From positions 31,494 through 95,493 of the forward strand of contig DESQ01000044.1 of the NCBI GenBank assembly GCA_002361355.1: a stretch of 64,000 nucleotides of DNA, given 5' to 3'. Under the pieces are notes generated by a model that did no database searches, had not been told where the DNA came from, and worked only from the letters and a program-made list of their open reading frames with translations. The translations under genes and the position numbers were made by a program. Positions 8,623 to 16,843 of the stretch are shown here, piece after piece; position 1 is the first letter of the stretch, and each line of letters starts with the position of its first letter. This DNA is from Lachnospiraceae bacterium UBA3310 (GTDB lineage Bacteria; Bacillota; Clostridia; Lachnospirales; Lachnospiraceae).

Positions 8623-8639
8623 GTTACAAAATTGTTACA
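8623..8639 (-). promoter_or_regulatory. WalR (YycF)-like binding box
   Basis: On the minus strand the leader of the SleB-type hydrolase reads TGTAAC-aattt-TGTAAC. This is an exact match to the WalR consensus TGTWAH-N5-TGTWAH. It lies about 13-29 bases past the predicted transcription start of the 8659-8687 promoter, a repressing position, but could activate a second start nearer the gene. Confidence 0.6.
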
Positions 8640-8658
8640 GTTTGATTAAGTATGGAAT

Positions 8659-8687
8659 ATTTTAGCAAAACACCTATTCTTTGTCAA
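8659..8687 (-). promoter_or_regulatory. strong sigma-A promoter for the SleB-type hydrolase
   Basis: The consensus -35 TTGACA (8682-8687) and the -10 TAAAAT (8659-8664) are separated by 17 bases. They lie in the AT-rich gap between proC and the hydrolase gene. Confidence 0.75.
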
Positions 8688-8763
8688 GTTTATACAATTT
8701 GGCTCTGATTTATCTCCATATTTTGTTACTATTTTTTTACAAAATACAAGATGTTCCGACAAA

Positions 8764-9558
8764 CTACAACTTTCGGGATTTTTCCACCGTGGCAAGCAGG
8801 GCGTCCATCACGGCGCCGCGAAAGCCCGCCTCCTCCAAAACGCGCACCCCCTCTATGGTCGTGCCACCCGGAGAGCATACCATGTCTTTCAGTTCACCAG
8901 GGTGTTTTCCCGTCTCAAGTACCAGCTTTGCGCTTCCGTACACCGCCTGCGCCGCAAATTGATAAGCCTGCGCTCTCGGCATACCCGCCGCCACGCCTGC
9001 GTCTGCCATCGCCTCAATAAAAAGAAATACATAGGCGGGAGAGGAACCGCTCACTGCTCCCACAGCATCCATCAGACGCTCCTCCACCAGACTCGCCTTG
9101 CCAAAGCTCTCCATCAGCCGCAGACTGTACCCGGTTTCCTCCTCCGATACCGCAGCATTCACGCAGACGCCCGTGCACCCCTCCCCCACAAGGGCGGGTG
9201 TGTTCGGCATACAGCGAACCAGTTTCACGCGCCTGCCAAAAGCATTTTCCAGCCAGCTTAAGGACTTGCCTGCCGCGATGCTGATCACAAGTGTATCCGG
9301 CTGCACCGCATCGCGGATCTCCCCGATCACCCCTTCCAGGAACTGTGGCTTCACCGCCAGAACGAGCGTCTGGCACTGCGCAGCCACCGCCGCGTTGGAG
9401 GTCATTGTCTCTATCCCATACTCCTTCTGCACTGCCTCCAGCGTCTTCTGTGTCTTCGCGCTGCCGCAGATATCCGCCACGGACACGATACCTTTCTCCA
9501 GCATCCCGCCGATAATGGCACGCGCCATATTTCCCAGTCCAATAAATCCAATTTTCAT
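8764..9558 (-). CDS. proC: pyrroline-5-carboxylate reductase
   Basis: A 264-residue enzyme of the last step of proline synthesis (NADPH-dependent reduction of pyrroline-5-carboxylate). The N-terminal Rossmann motif is MKIGFIGLGNMARAIIGGML. The middle has LVLAVKPQ and RCMPNTPALVGEG, and the helical C-terminal dimerisation domain carries the family signature from DAVGAVSGSSPAYVF through to CSPGGTTIEGV. The length is normal. The start has AGGAGG 7 bases upstream. There are no other proline genes nearby. A weak promoter-like pair (TTGTAA, 16 bases, TATGAT) stands about 60 bases upstream. Confidence 0.97.
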   Translation of the reverse strand: MKIGFIGLGNMARAIIGGMLEKGIVSVADICGSAKTQKTLEAVQKEYGIETMTSNAAVAAQCQTLVLAVKPQFLEGVIGEIRDAVQPDTLVISIAAGKSLSWLENAFGRRVKLVRCMPNTPALVGEGCTGVCVNAAVSEEETGYSLRLMESFGKASLVEERLMDAVGAVSGSSPAYVFLFIEAMADAGVAAGMPRAQAYQFAAQAVYGSAKLVLETGKHPGELKDMVCSPGGTTIEGVRVLEEAGFRGAVMDALLATVEKSRKL

Positions 9559-9735
9559 ATCTGTCCTCCTTAAATCTAAATTTACATATTTTCCCTGTCT
9601 TCAATTTTTCTTATTTTATCATACCATATGTTATTTCAATTACAAATCCTCCATTTTTCAGCATTCTTCGCTGGTTGAATCTTCCGCGCCATATTTTCCC
9701 CTACTCTCTCTTTTCCATTCTTTTTGTAAATTAAA

Positions 9736-10536
9736 TCAAGATTTACCAATTCTTCTCTGGCGGGAGGCCTCAAATAGCAGGATGGAGGAAGCAACAGCCG
9801 CATTGAGGGACTCCACCCTGCCCTTCATGGGAATATGGATCATGGCGTCTGCGCATGCCGCCGTTTCCTCCCGCAGACCGTTCGCTTCGTTCCCGATCAG
9901 AAATGCCGTACTCTTTTGATAGCGGTAATCATCATAGGCGGCTTTTCCTCCCAGATGCGCCGCATAGACGGACACGCCTTCCTCCCGCAGTTTCATTATA
10001 ATAGAAGAAAGACTTTCCACATAGCAGAAAGGCACGCGGTAAACGGATCCCATCGTGGAGCGGATGGTTTTCGGATTGTAGAGATCCGCCGTCCTGCTGC
10101 TCATGATCACAGCGTCCGCCCCTGCCGCCTCCGCCGTGCGAAAGATCGTTCCCAGGTTTCCCGGATCCTGTATGTCCTCCAGCACAATAAATAACATTTG
10201 TTTTTTATCTTTTTCATGTAGAATCTCTTCTATATTATAATGCTGCTGCCTTACCAGACAGAGAATCCCCTGCGGCGTCTTCGTATCCGACATTTTTGCA
10301 AACACTTCGTCCGACACTGTCTCGCAGGAAAGCCCGGAAAGTTTTTCGCCGTACTGCCCACGCATCTGCTCTGCCACACTCTGGGCAAGGTACACACGAC
10401 TGATTCGCTCCGCCGGCGCTTCCCCGAACATTTTCGGCCCTTCCACAACGAAAAGTCCCTGCCTGTCCCGCTCTCTTTTCTTTGCAGCAAGCGCCTCAAC
10501 TGCTTTTATATCTTTGTTATGTAAACTTGTAATCAT
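9736..10536 (-). CDS. TrmH/SpoU-family RNA 2'-O-methyltransferase
   Basis: A 266-residue SAM-dependent RNA ribose methyltransferase of the SPOUT fold. Residues 1-95 are the substrate-binding domain (KDIKAVEALAAKKRERDRQGLFVVEGPKMF type). Residues 105-260 are the knotted SpoU domain with motif 1 ALEDIQDPGNLGTIFRTAEAAG (as VLEDIQDPGN here), motif 2 FLIGNEANGLREE and motif 3 IPMKGRVESLNAAVASSILL, which form the SAM-binding knot. The target nucleotide (23S rRNA or tRNA) cannot be told from sequence. It follows pfkA after a terminator-like hairpin. Confidence 0.93.
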   Translation of the reverse strand: MITSLHNKDIKAVEALAAKKRERDRQGLFVVEGPKMFGEAPAERISRVYLAQSVAEQMRGQYGEKLSGLSCETVSDEVFAKMSDTKTPQGILCLVRQQHYNIEEILHEKDKKQMLFIVLEDIQDPGNLGTIFRTAEAAGADAVIMSSRTADLYNPKTIRSTMGSVYRVPFCYVESLSSIIMKLREEGVSVYAAHLGGKAAYDDYRYQKSTAFLIGNEANGLREETAACADAMIHIPMKGRVESLNAAVASSILLFEASRQRRIGKS

Positions 10537-10562
10537 ACACCGCTCCCATTTGTCGCCCGTGC

Positions 10563-10598
10563 AAAAGAAATCCCTGCAAATGCCACCATCCGCAGGGA
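10563..10598 (-). terminator. intrinsic terminator after pfkA
   Basis: TCCCTGC and GCAGGGA (stem at 10571-10577 and 10592-10598) are followed on the minus strand by TTTCTTTT. It lies between pfkA and the SpoU methyltransferase gene. Confidence 0.7.
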
Positions 10599-10623
10599 AC
10601 TCAGCTATCTTAACAAACTACAA

Positions 10624-11592
10624 TTACAAAATCTTAGACATCTCAAAAGCATATTCAGGAATCCCCTTCGTCATCCCCAGAGCCTCCTCGATATCGAAAT
10701 CCAAAAACTCGCCGTGCTGGTACCCGACCACACGGTTCGTCTTGCCCTCACACAGAATGTCCGCCGCATAACAGCCCATAATCGAAGCATAGTAGCGATC
10801 CTTACAGGTGGGAGATCCGCCGCGCTGCATGTATCCCAAAATCGTCGCCCTGGTCTCAATGCCCGTAGCCGCCTCGATACGTCTCGCCATGGAGGTAGAA
10901 TGCCCGATTCCCTCCGCGTTGATAATCAGGTGATGGGTTTTGCCGCGTTTCCTGTTGGCAATGATATTGTTGATGATCTGCTGCTCATTATAATCGTATT
11001 TCTCCGGAAGCAGGATATCCTCCGCACCGTTGGAAATACCGCACCACAGTGCAATATAACCCGCATTCCTGCCCATAACCTCAATGATACTGCACCGCTC
11101 ATGGGAGGAGGAGGTGTCCCTCACCTTATCAATCGCCTGCATAGCCGTGTTAATCGCCGTGTCAAAACCGATCGTGTACTCCGTACATGCAATATCCAAG
11201 TCAATCGTACCCGGCAGGCCTATGGTATTAACGCCGTGTCTGGATAATGCCTGCGCACCGCGGTAGGAACCGTCGCCGCCGATCACCACTAGTCCGTCGA
11301 TTCCGTGTTTGTGACAAATGTCCGCACCCTTCTGCTGGCCCTCTTCCGTCCGGAACTCATGACAGCGCGCCGTACCCAGAATCGTGCCGCCACGCTGAAT
11401 AATGTCCGACACCGTCCATTTTTCCATGTCTATAATCTCTTCATTCAGGAGACCCTGATATCCCTTCTTAATCCCCTTGACCTTGACCCCGTTAGCGATT
11501 CCTTTTCTAACCACTGCACGGATCGCCGCATTCATGCCCGGCGCATCTCCTCCACTGGTCAGCACACCGATTGTTTTGATCTGCTTCGCCAT
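10624..11592 (-). CDS. pfkA: ATP-dependent 6-phosphofructokinase
   Basis: A 322-residue group A phosphofructokinase, the committed step of glycolysis (fructose 6-phosphate to fructose 1,6-bisphosphate). The ATP site is GVLTSGGDAPGMNAAIRAVV, the catalytic loop is GTIDLDIACTEYTIGFDTA (as GTIDxD), and substrate and effector regions include EVMGRNAGYIAL and GYMQRGGSPTCKDR. The Gly after the first GG and the D of GGDGSYRGA fit ATP use and not pyrophosphate. The ATG at 11592 is preferred because MAKQIKTIGVLTSGG is the usual family start; an in-frame GTG four codons upstream is possible. A promoter lies at 11661-11689. Confidence 0.96.
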   Translation of the reverse strand: MAKQIKTIGVLTSGGDAPGMNAAIRAVVRKGIANGVKVKGIKKGYQGLLNEEIIDMEKWTVSDIIQRGGTILGTARCHEFRTEEGQQKGADICHKHGIDGLVVIGGDGSYRGAQALSRHGVNTIGLPGTIDLDIACTEYTIGFDTAINTAMQAIDKVRDTSSSHERCSIIEVMGRNAGYIALWCGISNGAEDILLPEKYDYNEQQIINNIIANRKRGKTHHLIINAEGIGHSTSMARRIEAATGIETRATILGYMQRGGSPTCKDRYYASIMGCYAADILCEGKTNRVVGYQHGEFLDFDIEEALGMTKGIPEYAFEMSKIL

Positions 11593-11660
11593 TCCGATAC
11601 CCACACCTTTCTGCCACGACGGCGTCTTTTCCGTCCACAGGCGAATTTCTTCTATCCATT

Positions 11661-11689
11661 ATTTTACTCTATGCCGGAAGGATTTTCAA
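11661..11689 (-). promoter_or_regulatory. promoter for pfkA
   Basis: The -35 TTGAAA (11684-11689) and the -10 TAAAAT (11661-11666) have a 17-base spacer, just after the dnaE stop codon. Confidence 0.65.
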
Positions 11690-11694
11690 TCTTT

Positions 11695-14600
11695 TTATAC
11701 CACCTTCACGTTTCCCTCTCCAAAGACAGTCTCCAGCCTGCCGATTAAGGGCGCCTCCGCCGACACGTTCCAGTTTGCAGCCAGGGGATTCATGGCTTTC
11801 GGGTTCTCCACGTAAATCACCACGTTATCCTTTCCTTCCGCCTCCCGCAGTATGTCAAAGAGCGCATCCTTCTGCTCCTCGTAAGCTTCCCTGGTCGGGA
11901 ATTTAATCCAAAGCTTCTTCGGCATCTGTTCAAAGGTCGTGATCTGCTCGCATATTAACTTCGCGTCCTTATCCTCCTCCACGGATACCCGTCCCTTGAT
12001 AAAGACCTTGCTGTCCTCCATAATTGCGCTTCCATACCGCTCGTAATCCCTCGGAAAGACAATAACCTCCACCGAGCCCACCAGATCTTCCACCTGCAGA
12101 AAAGCCATCACCTTTTCATTTTTGGTATACTTGATCTTCTTTTCCGTAATCATGCCGCCGATGGTAACCCTTGCATTGTCTTCCACCCTGCATTCGCCGG
12201 TATCCTCATCCAGCATAAAATCCGCCGTAGTGTTTGTGATATGCTTTTTCCAGATTTCCCGGTATTCTTCCAACGGATGCCCGCTGATGTATATGCCAAG
12301 CACTTCCTTCTCAAAGGCAAGCTTCATCTCCCTGGAATACTCGCCCACGTCCGGCAGGCTCACCCGGTAATCCATCTTTTCCTCCTCAGCCGCCAGGTCA
12401 AAGAGAGAAATCTGCCCCGCCATATTGTTTTTCCGATCCTGCGTAATTCCGTCCATCACCTGCATGTACACGCTCAGGAGCTGTTTTCTGGTACCGCCCA
12501 GACTGTCCATGGCGCCCGCCTTGATAAAATGCTCCACAATGCGCTTATTCATATCCCGGTCGGTCACGCGCGTCACAAAATCTCCCAGATTCTGGTACGG
12601 CCCTCTTGCCTCCCGCTCCGCCACAATCGCGTCGATCACGGATCTGCCCACACTCTTGATGGCAGAAAGCGCGTAGCGAATCTGCCCGTCAGACACGGAA
12701 AAACCGTTCTCCCCCACATTGATGTCAGGCGGCAGAATCTGTATCCCCATGCTTCTGCTTGTCATGATGTACTCCGCCACCTTGCTGGGATTGTCGATCA
12801 CGGAGGTCATCAACGCCGCCATGAACTCCACCGGATAATAATATTTCAAATATGCCGTCTGGTACGCGACCACCGCATAGCATGCGGCATGGGATTTGTT
12901 GAAGGCATATTTCGCAAAGTCCATCATGGTGTCGTAAATATGATCCGCCACTTTCGCGTCGATGCCGGCAGCCACACAGCCGGGCACGCCCTCCTCCGGA
13001 TTGCCGTAGGTGAAATTCTTCCGCTCCTGCTCCATGACATACTGCTTCTTCTTACTCATAGCACGGCGCACCAGATCGCTCCTGCCCATGGTATAACCGC
13101 CAAGCTCCCGCACGATCTGCATCACCTGCTCCTGATACACGATACAGCCATAGGTGGGCGCCAGAATCGGCTCTAACTGGGGGCAGTCGTAGGTTACGGA
13201 CTCCGGATGGTTCTTGCCCTTGATATATTTGGGTATAAAGTCCATGGGCCCCGGACGGTACAGCGAAATACCGGCGATCACATCCTCTAAGCTCTGAGGT
13301 TTTAACTCCTTCATAAAGCTCTTCATGCCGCCGCTTTCAAGCTGGAACACGCCATCCGTCTTCCCCGTGCCGAGGGAGGCAAGCACATCCTTGTCGTCGT
13401 AGTCGATCTTGTCTATGTCAATACAGATTCCTTTGCTCTGTTCCACCAGACGCACGGTGTCCTGAATCACCGTGAGCGTCCGAAGCCCCAGAAAGTCCAT
13501 CTTTAAAAGCCCCAGTTCCTCGATGGTGGTCATGGGAAACTGCGTCGTGATGGAACCGTCGGCTCCTCTGGAAAGCGGCACAAACTCATCCGCCTCCTCC
13601 GGGCAGATCACCACACCTGCCGCGTGCATGGAGGTGTGGCGGGGCAGCCCTTCCAGCCGTCTGCTCATATCGATCAGGTTATGCACCTGCTCGTCCTCCT
13701 GATAGAGGTTCTTAAGCTCCGGATTCATCTCCAGCGCCCGGTCTATGGGCACTCCCTGATTCTGCTCGTTGGGAATCATTTTCGCGATGCGGTCTACATA
13801 GGCATAGGGCAGATCCATTACCCTTCCCACATCACGGATCACGCCTTTCGCCGCCATCGTACCGAAGGTGACAATCTGCACCACCCTGTCTGCGCCGTAT
13901 TTTCGGCCAACATAGTCAATCACTTCCTGCCGCCTCTCATAGCAGAAGTCCACATCGATATCCGGCATGGAGACACGCTCCGGATTTAAAAACCGCTCGA
14001 AGAGCAGGCTGTATTTGATCGGGTCAATATTGGTTATTTTCAGGCAGTAGGACACGATACTTCCCGCCGCCGAACCTCTGCCCGGCCCCACGGCAATTCC
14101 GTTCTCCCTGCAAAAATTGATATAGTCCCACACAATCAGAAAATAATCCACAAATCCCATACTCTTGATCGTGTCAAGTTCATAGCGCAAACGCTCCTGC
14201 AAAGTTCCGTCATCCTCCGGATAGCGCTCCTTCATGCCATCCTGGCAGAGTTTGTTCAGATAACTCCACGAATCGCTGCCGTCCGGCGCCTCATAATGGG
14301 GCACTTTATAATTGCCAAACTCAATCTCCACATGACAGCGGTCGGCAATCCGCTGTGTATTCTCCACCGCCTCCCACGCATAGGGAAACAGCCCCTTCAT
14401 CTCCTCCTCGCTCTTCACATAATACTGGCCGCCATCATAGCGCATACGATCCTCGTCAGCCAGCTTTTTCCCCGTCTGCAGGCAAAGCAGAATATCGTGG
14501 GGCTGGGCGTCCTCCGCGTAAGTATAATGCACATCGTTGGTGGCAACAAGAGGGATATCCAGCTCTTTGCTCATGCGAAGAAGTACGGAGTTCACCGTCT

Positions 14601-15150
14601 GCTGGGCGGGAATCCCGTGATCCTGCAATTCCAGGAAATAATTATCCTTACCAAAAATACCCTGATATTTCAGGGCGACCTTCTTTGCCTCGTCCACCAG
14701 CCCCTTCTGGATATAGCGGGGCACTTCCCCCGCCAGACATGCCGAGAGCGCAATCAGGCCCTCATGATACTTCTCCAGAAGTTCCAGATCCACACGCGGT
14801 TTATAATAATAGCCCTCCGTGAAGCCCTTGCTCACAATCTTTACCAGATTCGCATAACCCACATTGTTCTCCGCCAACAGCACCAGATGGTAATAGCGTT
14901 CTTCGCCGCCCGTAAGCTCCCTGTCAAAGCGGGAGTGGGGCGCCACATACACCTCGCAGCCGATGACCGGATTGATCCCCGCCTCCTTCGCCGCCTTGTA
15001 GAAGTCAACAACACCGTACATAACGCCGTGATCCGTGATCGCGGCGCTGTCCATTCCCAGCTCCTTCACATATTTTACATACTCTTTGATCTTGTTGGAA
15101 CCGTCCAGGAGACTAAACTCTGTGTGGACGTGTAAATGCGTAAATGCCAT
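11695..15150 (-). CDS. dnaE: DNA polymerase III subunit alpha (DnaE)
   Basis: A 1151-residue replicative polymerase of the DnaE type. The N-terminal PHP domain begins FTHLHVHTEFSLLDG, with the metal-site residues HTE and TDHGVMYG intact. The palm carries the catalytic aspartates in SMPDIDVDFCYERR and the RGSAAGSIVSYCL loop near residues 350-420. Helix-hairpin-helix, OB-fold (VTIGGMITEKKIKYTKN) and C-terminal regions follow. In Firmicutes DnaE works beside PolC, mainly extending primers on the lagging strand. The length is typical. It has its own promoter (15196-15224) after the metK terminator. Confidence 0.97.
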   Translation of the reverse strand: MAFTHLHVHTEFSLLDGSNKIKEYVKYVKELGMDSAAITDHGVMYGVVDFYKAAKEAGINPVIGCEVYVAPHSRFDRELTGGEERYYHLVLLAENNVGYANLVKIVSKGFTEGYYYKPRVDLELLEKYHEGLIALSACLAGEVPRYIQKGLVDEAKKVALKYQGIFGKDNYFLELQDHGIPAQQTVNSVLLRMSKELDIPLVATNDVHYTYAEDAQPHDILLCLQTGKKLADEDRMRYDGGQYYVKSEEEMKGLFPYAWEAVENTQRIADRCHVEIEFGNYKVPHYEAPDGSDSWSYLNKLCQDGMKERYPEDDGTLQERLRYELDTIKSMGFVDYFLIVWDYINFCRENGIAVGPGRGSAAGSIVSYCLKITNIDPIKYSLLFERFLNPERVSMPDIDVDFCYERRQEVIDYVGRKYGADRVVQIVTFGTMAAKGVIRDVGRVMDLPYAYVDRIAKMIPNEQNQGVPIDRALEMNPELKNLYQEDEQVHNLIDMSRRLEGLPRHTSMHAAGVVICPEEADEFVPLSRGADGSITTQFPMTTIEELGLLKMDFLGLRTLTVIQDTVRLVEQSKGICIDIDKIDYDDKDVLASLGTGKTDGVFQLESGGMKSFMKELKPQSLEDVIAGISLYRPGPMDFIPKYIKGKNHPESVTYDCPQLEPILAPTYGCIVYQEQVMQIVRELGGYTMGRSDLVRRAMSKKKQYVMEQERKNFTYGNPEEGVPGCVAAGIDAKVADHIYDTMMDFAKYAFNKSHAACYAVVAYQTAYLKYYYPVEFMAALMTSVIDNPSKVAEYIMTSRSMGIQILPPDINVGENGFSVSDGQIRYALSAIKSVGRSVIDAIVAEREARGPYQNLGDFVTRVTDRDMNKRIVEHFIKAGAMDSLGGTRKQLLSVYMQVMDGITQDRKNNMAGQISLFDLAAEEEKMDYRVSLPDVGEYSREMKLAFEKEVLGIYISGHPLEEYREIWKKHITNTTADFMLDEDTGECRVEDNARVTIGGMITEKKIKYTKNEKVMAFLQVEDLVGSVEVIVFPRDYERYGSAIMEDSKVFIKGRVSVEEDKDAKLICEQITTFEQMPKKLWIKFPTREAYEEQKDALFDILREAEGKDNVVIYVENPKAMNPLAANWNVSAEAPLIGRLETVFGEGNVKVV

Positions 15151-15195
15151 ATGACCAAGAACCTTTCTTTGTATTGCGGAATTGATTTATTCAAT

Positions 15196-15224
15196 ATTTT
15201 AACACAAAGCAAATACAGGCGCAA
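15196..15224 (-). promoter_or_regulatory. promoter for dnaE
   Basis: The -35 TTGCGC (15219-15224) and the -10 TAAAAT (15196-15201) have a 17-base spacer, 45 bp before dnaE. Confidence 0.6.
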
Positions 15225-15276
15225 AGTTGTTTTGGGTATGCAAAATAATTTTGGAAGAATTATACCGGATATACAG

Positions 15277-15314
15277 AAAAAAGGAGGTGTCAGTCTCCCG
15301 ATACCTCCTTTTTT
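15277..15314 (-). terminator. intrinsic terminator after metK
   Basis: A perfect stem AAAAAAGGAGGT / ACCTCCTTTTTT (15277-15288 and 15303-15314) ends in a T run on either strand. It lies directly downstream of metK. Confidence 0.9.
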
Positions 15315-15343
15315 CATTCACACATTCAAATTGATTTTTATTG

Positions 15344-16525
15344 TTACAGATATTTCTTCAGTACATCCACCTTGTCGAGCTTCTCCCATGGCAGATCCAG
15401 ATCGTTACGTCCGAAGTGCCCGTAAGCCGCTGTCTGCTTGTAGATCGGGCGGCGAAGGTCAAGCATCTTGATGATGCCCGCCGGTCTTAAATCGAAGTTC
15501 TCACGAATGATATCCACCAGTTTGTCATCCGCGATCTTGCCTGTGCCAAAGGTATCTACCATGATGGAAGTGGGCTGTGCCACACCGATCGCGTAGGAAA
15601 GCTGAATCTCGCACTTGTCCGCGATGCCCGCTGCCACGATGTTCTTCGCAACATAGCGCGCCGCATAAGCCGCGGAACGATCCACCTTCGTGCAGTCCTT
15701 ACCGGAGAAAGCGCCGCCGCCGTGACGGGCGTAGCCGCCGTAGGTATCCACAATAATCTTACGTCCTGTCAGACCGGCATCGCCGTGAGGGCCGCCGATA
15801 ACGAAACGTCCTGTCGGATTGATAAAGAACTTGGTCTGGTCGTCTACCATCTCCTTCGGGAGAACCGGATCAAACACGTATTTCTTGATATCCTCATGAA
15901 TCTGCTCCTGTGTCACATCATCGTCATGCTGTGTGGACAGCACAACCGCCTCCAGGCGAACCGGCTTGCCCGCCTCGTCATACTCTACGGACACCTGGCT
16001 CTTGCCGTCGGGCCTTAAGTATTTGAGTGTGCCGTCCTTGCGGACTTTCGTAAGCTGCAATACCAGCTTGTGGGCAAGGGCAATGGAATAAGGCATGTAC
16101 TCCTCCGTCTCGTTGGTAGCGTAGCCGAACATCATACCCTGATCGCCCGCTCCGGTGTCAAGATCGTCCTTCTGCTCGCCCTTCTTTGCCTCCAGCGCCT
16201 TGTCAACACCCATGGCAATGTCTGCGGACTGCTCGTCGATGGCCACGAACACCGCGCAGGTGTTTGCATCAAAACCATACTCGGACTTGGTGTAGCCGAT
16301 CTCTCTCACGGTATCGCGCACTACCTTCTGCATATCTACATAGGCTTTTGTCGTAATCTCACCGGTCACCAGCACAAAGCCCGTGCAGACCGCCGTCTCG
16401 CAAGCCACGCGGCTCATGGGATCCGCCTCCATGCAGGCGTCCAGAATCGCGTCTGAAATCGCATCGCAGACTTTGTCAGGATGCCCTTCGGTTACTGACT
16501 CGGATGTGAATAATCTTTTTTCCAT
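15344..16525 (-). CDS. metK: S-adenosylmethionine synthetase
   Basis: A 393-residue methionine adenosyltransferase making SAM from methionine and ATP. The family motifs are complete: TSESVTEGHPDKVCDAISDA at the N-terminus, GAGDQGMMFGYATNE, and the phosphate-binding GGGAFSGKDCTKVDRSAAY. The length is normal. The start has GGAGAGG 5 bases upstream. The 267-base leader holds a SAM-I riboswitch aptamer and an overlapping terminator, so transcription should stop when SAM is plentiful. A terminator after the gene makes it monocistronic. Confidence 0.98.
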   Translation of the reverse strand: MEKRLFTSESVTEGHPDKVCDAISDAILDACMEADPMSRVACETAVCTGFVLVTGEITTKAYVDMQKVVRDTVREIGYTKSEYGFDANTCAVFVAIDEQSADIAMGVDKALEAKKGEQKDDLDTGAGDQGMMFGYATNETEEYMPYSIALAHKLVLQLTKVRKDGTLKYLRPDGKSQVSVEYDEAGKPVRLEAVVLSTQHDDDVTQEQIHEDIKKYVFDPVLPKEMVDDQTKFFINPTGRFVIGGPHGDAGLTGRKIIVDTYGGYARHGGGAFSGKDCTKVDRSAAYAARYVAKNIVAAGIADKCEIQLSYAIGVAQPTSIMVDTFGTGKIADDKLVDIIRENFDLRPAGIIKMLDLRRPIYKQTAAYGHFGRNDLDLPWEKLDKVDVLKKYL

Positions 16526-16577
16526 TTTTTCCTCTCCTTTGTTTTTAGTTAAATTTCCTCTGCACGGATTCGTGCAT

Positions 16578-16615
16578 AAAAGAAAGTCCCCTTATTTCTC
16601 TTGAAATAAGCGGAC
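16578..16615 (-). terminator. riboswitch-controlled terminator of the metK leader
   Basis: The hairpin GTCC-c-CTTATTTC / GAAATAAG-c-GGAC (16586-16615) is followed on the minus strand by TTTCTTTT. Its CTTATT arm can instead pair with the AATAAGA 3' strand of aptamer helix P1, giving the usual antiterminator switch. Confidence 0.88.
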
Positions 16616-16636
16616 CCGACATGCTGCATCAAATCC

Positions 16637-16747
16637 TCTTATTGTTCGATCTGCACCGCTATCGCGGTCTCGCTCAGGTTGGCACCTTCCTTACAGGGGT
16701 TGCCGTGGCTTCACCGATCCTATGTATCTCCACCACTCTGAATAAGA
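16637..16747 (-). ncRNA. SAM-I (S-box) riboswitch aptamer upstream of metK
   Basis: On the minus strand, helix P1 is TCTTATT (16741-16747) with AATAAGA (16637-16643). Between them are the S-box landmarks in order: AGAG-t-GGTGGAG, the GATC-type kink-turn and GGTGAAGCC, ACGGCAACC, then AAGGAAGGTGCCAACCTGA and a GACCGC/GCGGT hairpin followed by GATCGAA. This fits the SAM-I consensus closely and stands before a SAM synthetase gene. A terminator follows within 22 bases. Binding SAM stabilises P1 and lets the terminator form. Confidence 0.95.
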
Positions 16748-16798
16748 GAAAGATATCACAATATGAAATTTTCTGCACACATTTCTTATCTGTACATT

Positions 16799-16827
16799 AC
16801 CATACACCTAACCCATTCCCATGTCAA
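16799..16827 (-). promoter_or_regulatory. promoter of the metK leader
   Basis: The consensus -35 TTGACA (16822-16827) and the -10 TATGGT (16799-16804) have a 17-base spacer. The predicted start is about 45 bases before the riboswitch. Confidence 0.7.
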
Positions 16828-16843
16828 TACCTGTTTTTTACAT

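Noticed and set aside
12241..13176. Long open frame opposite dnaE (311 codons), and similar ones opposite murA, galE, argF and the UDPGP gene
   Set aside because: They are mirror frames of strongly coding genes, have His/Arg-rich unnatural composition and no ribosome site.
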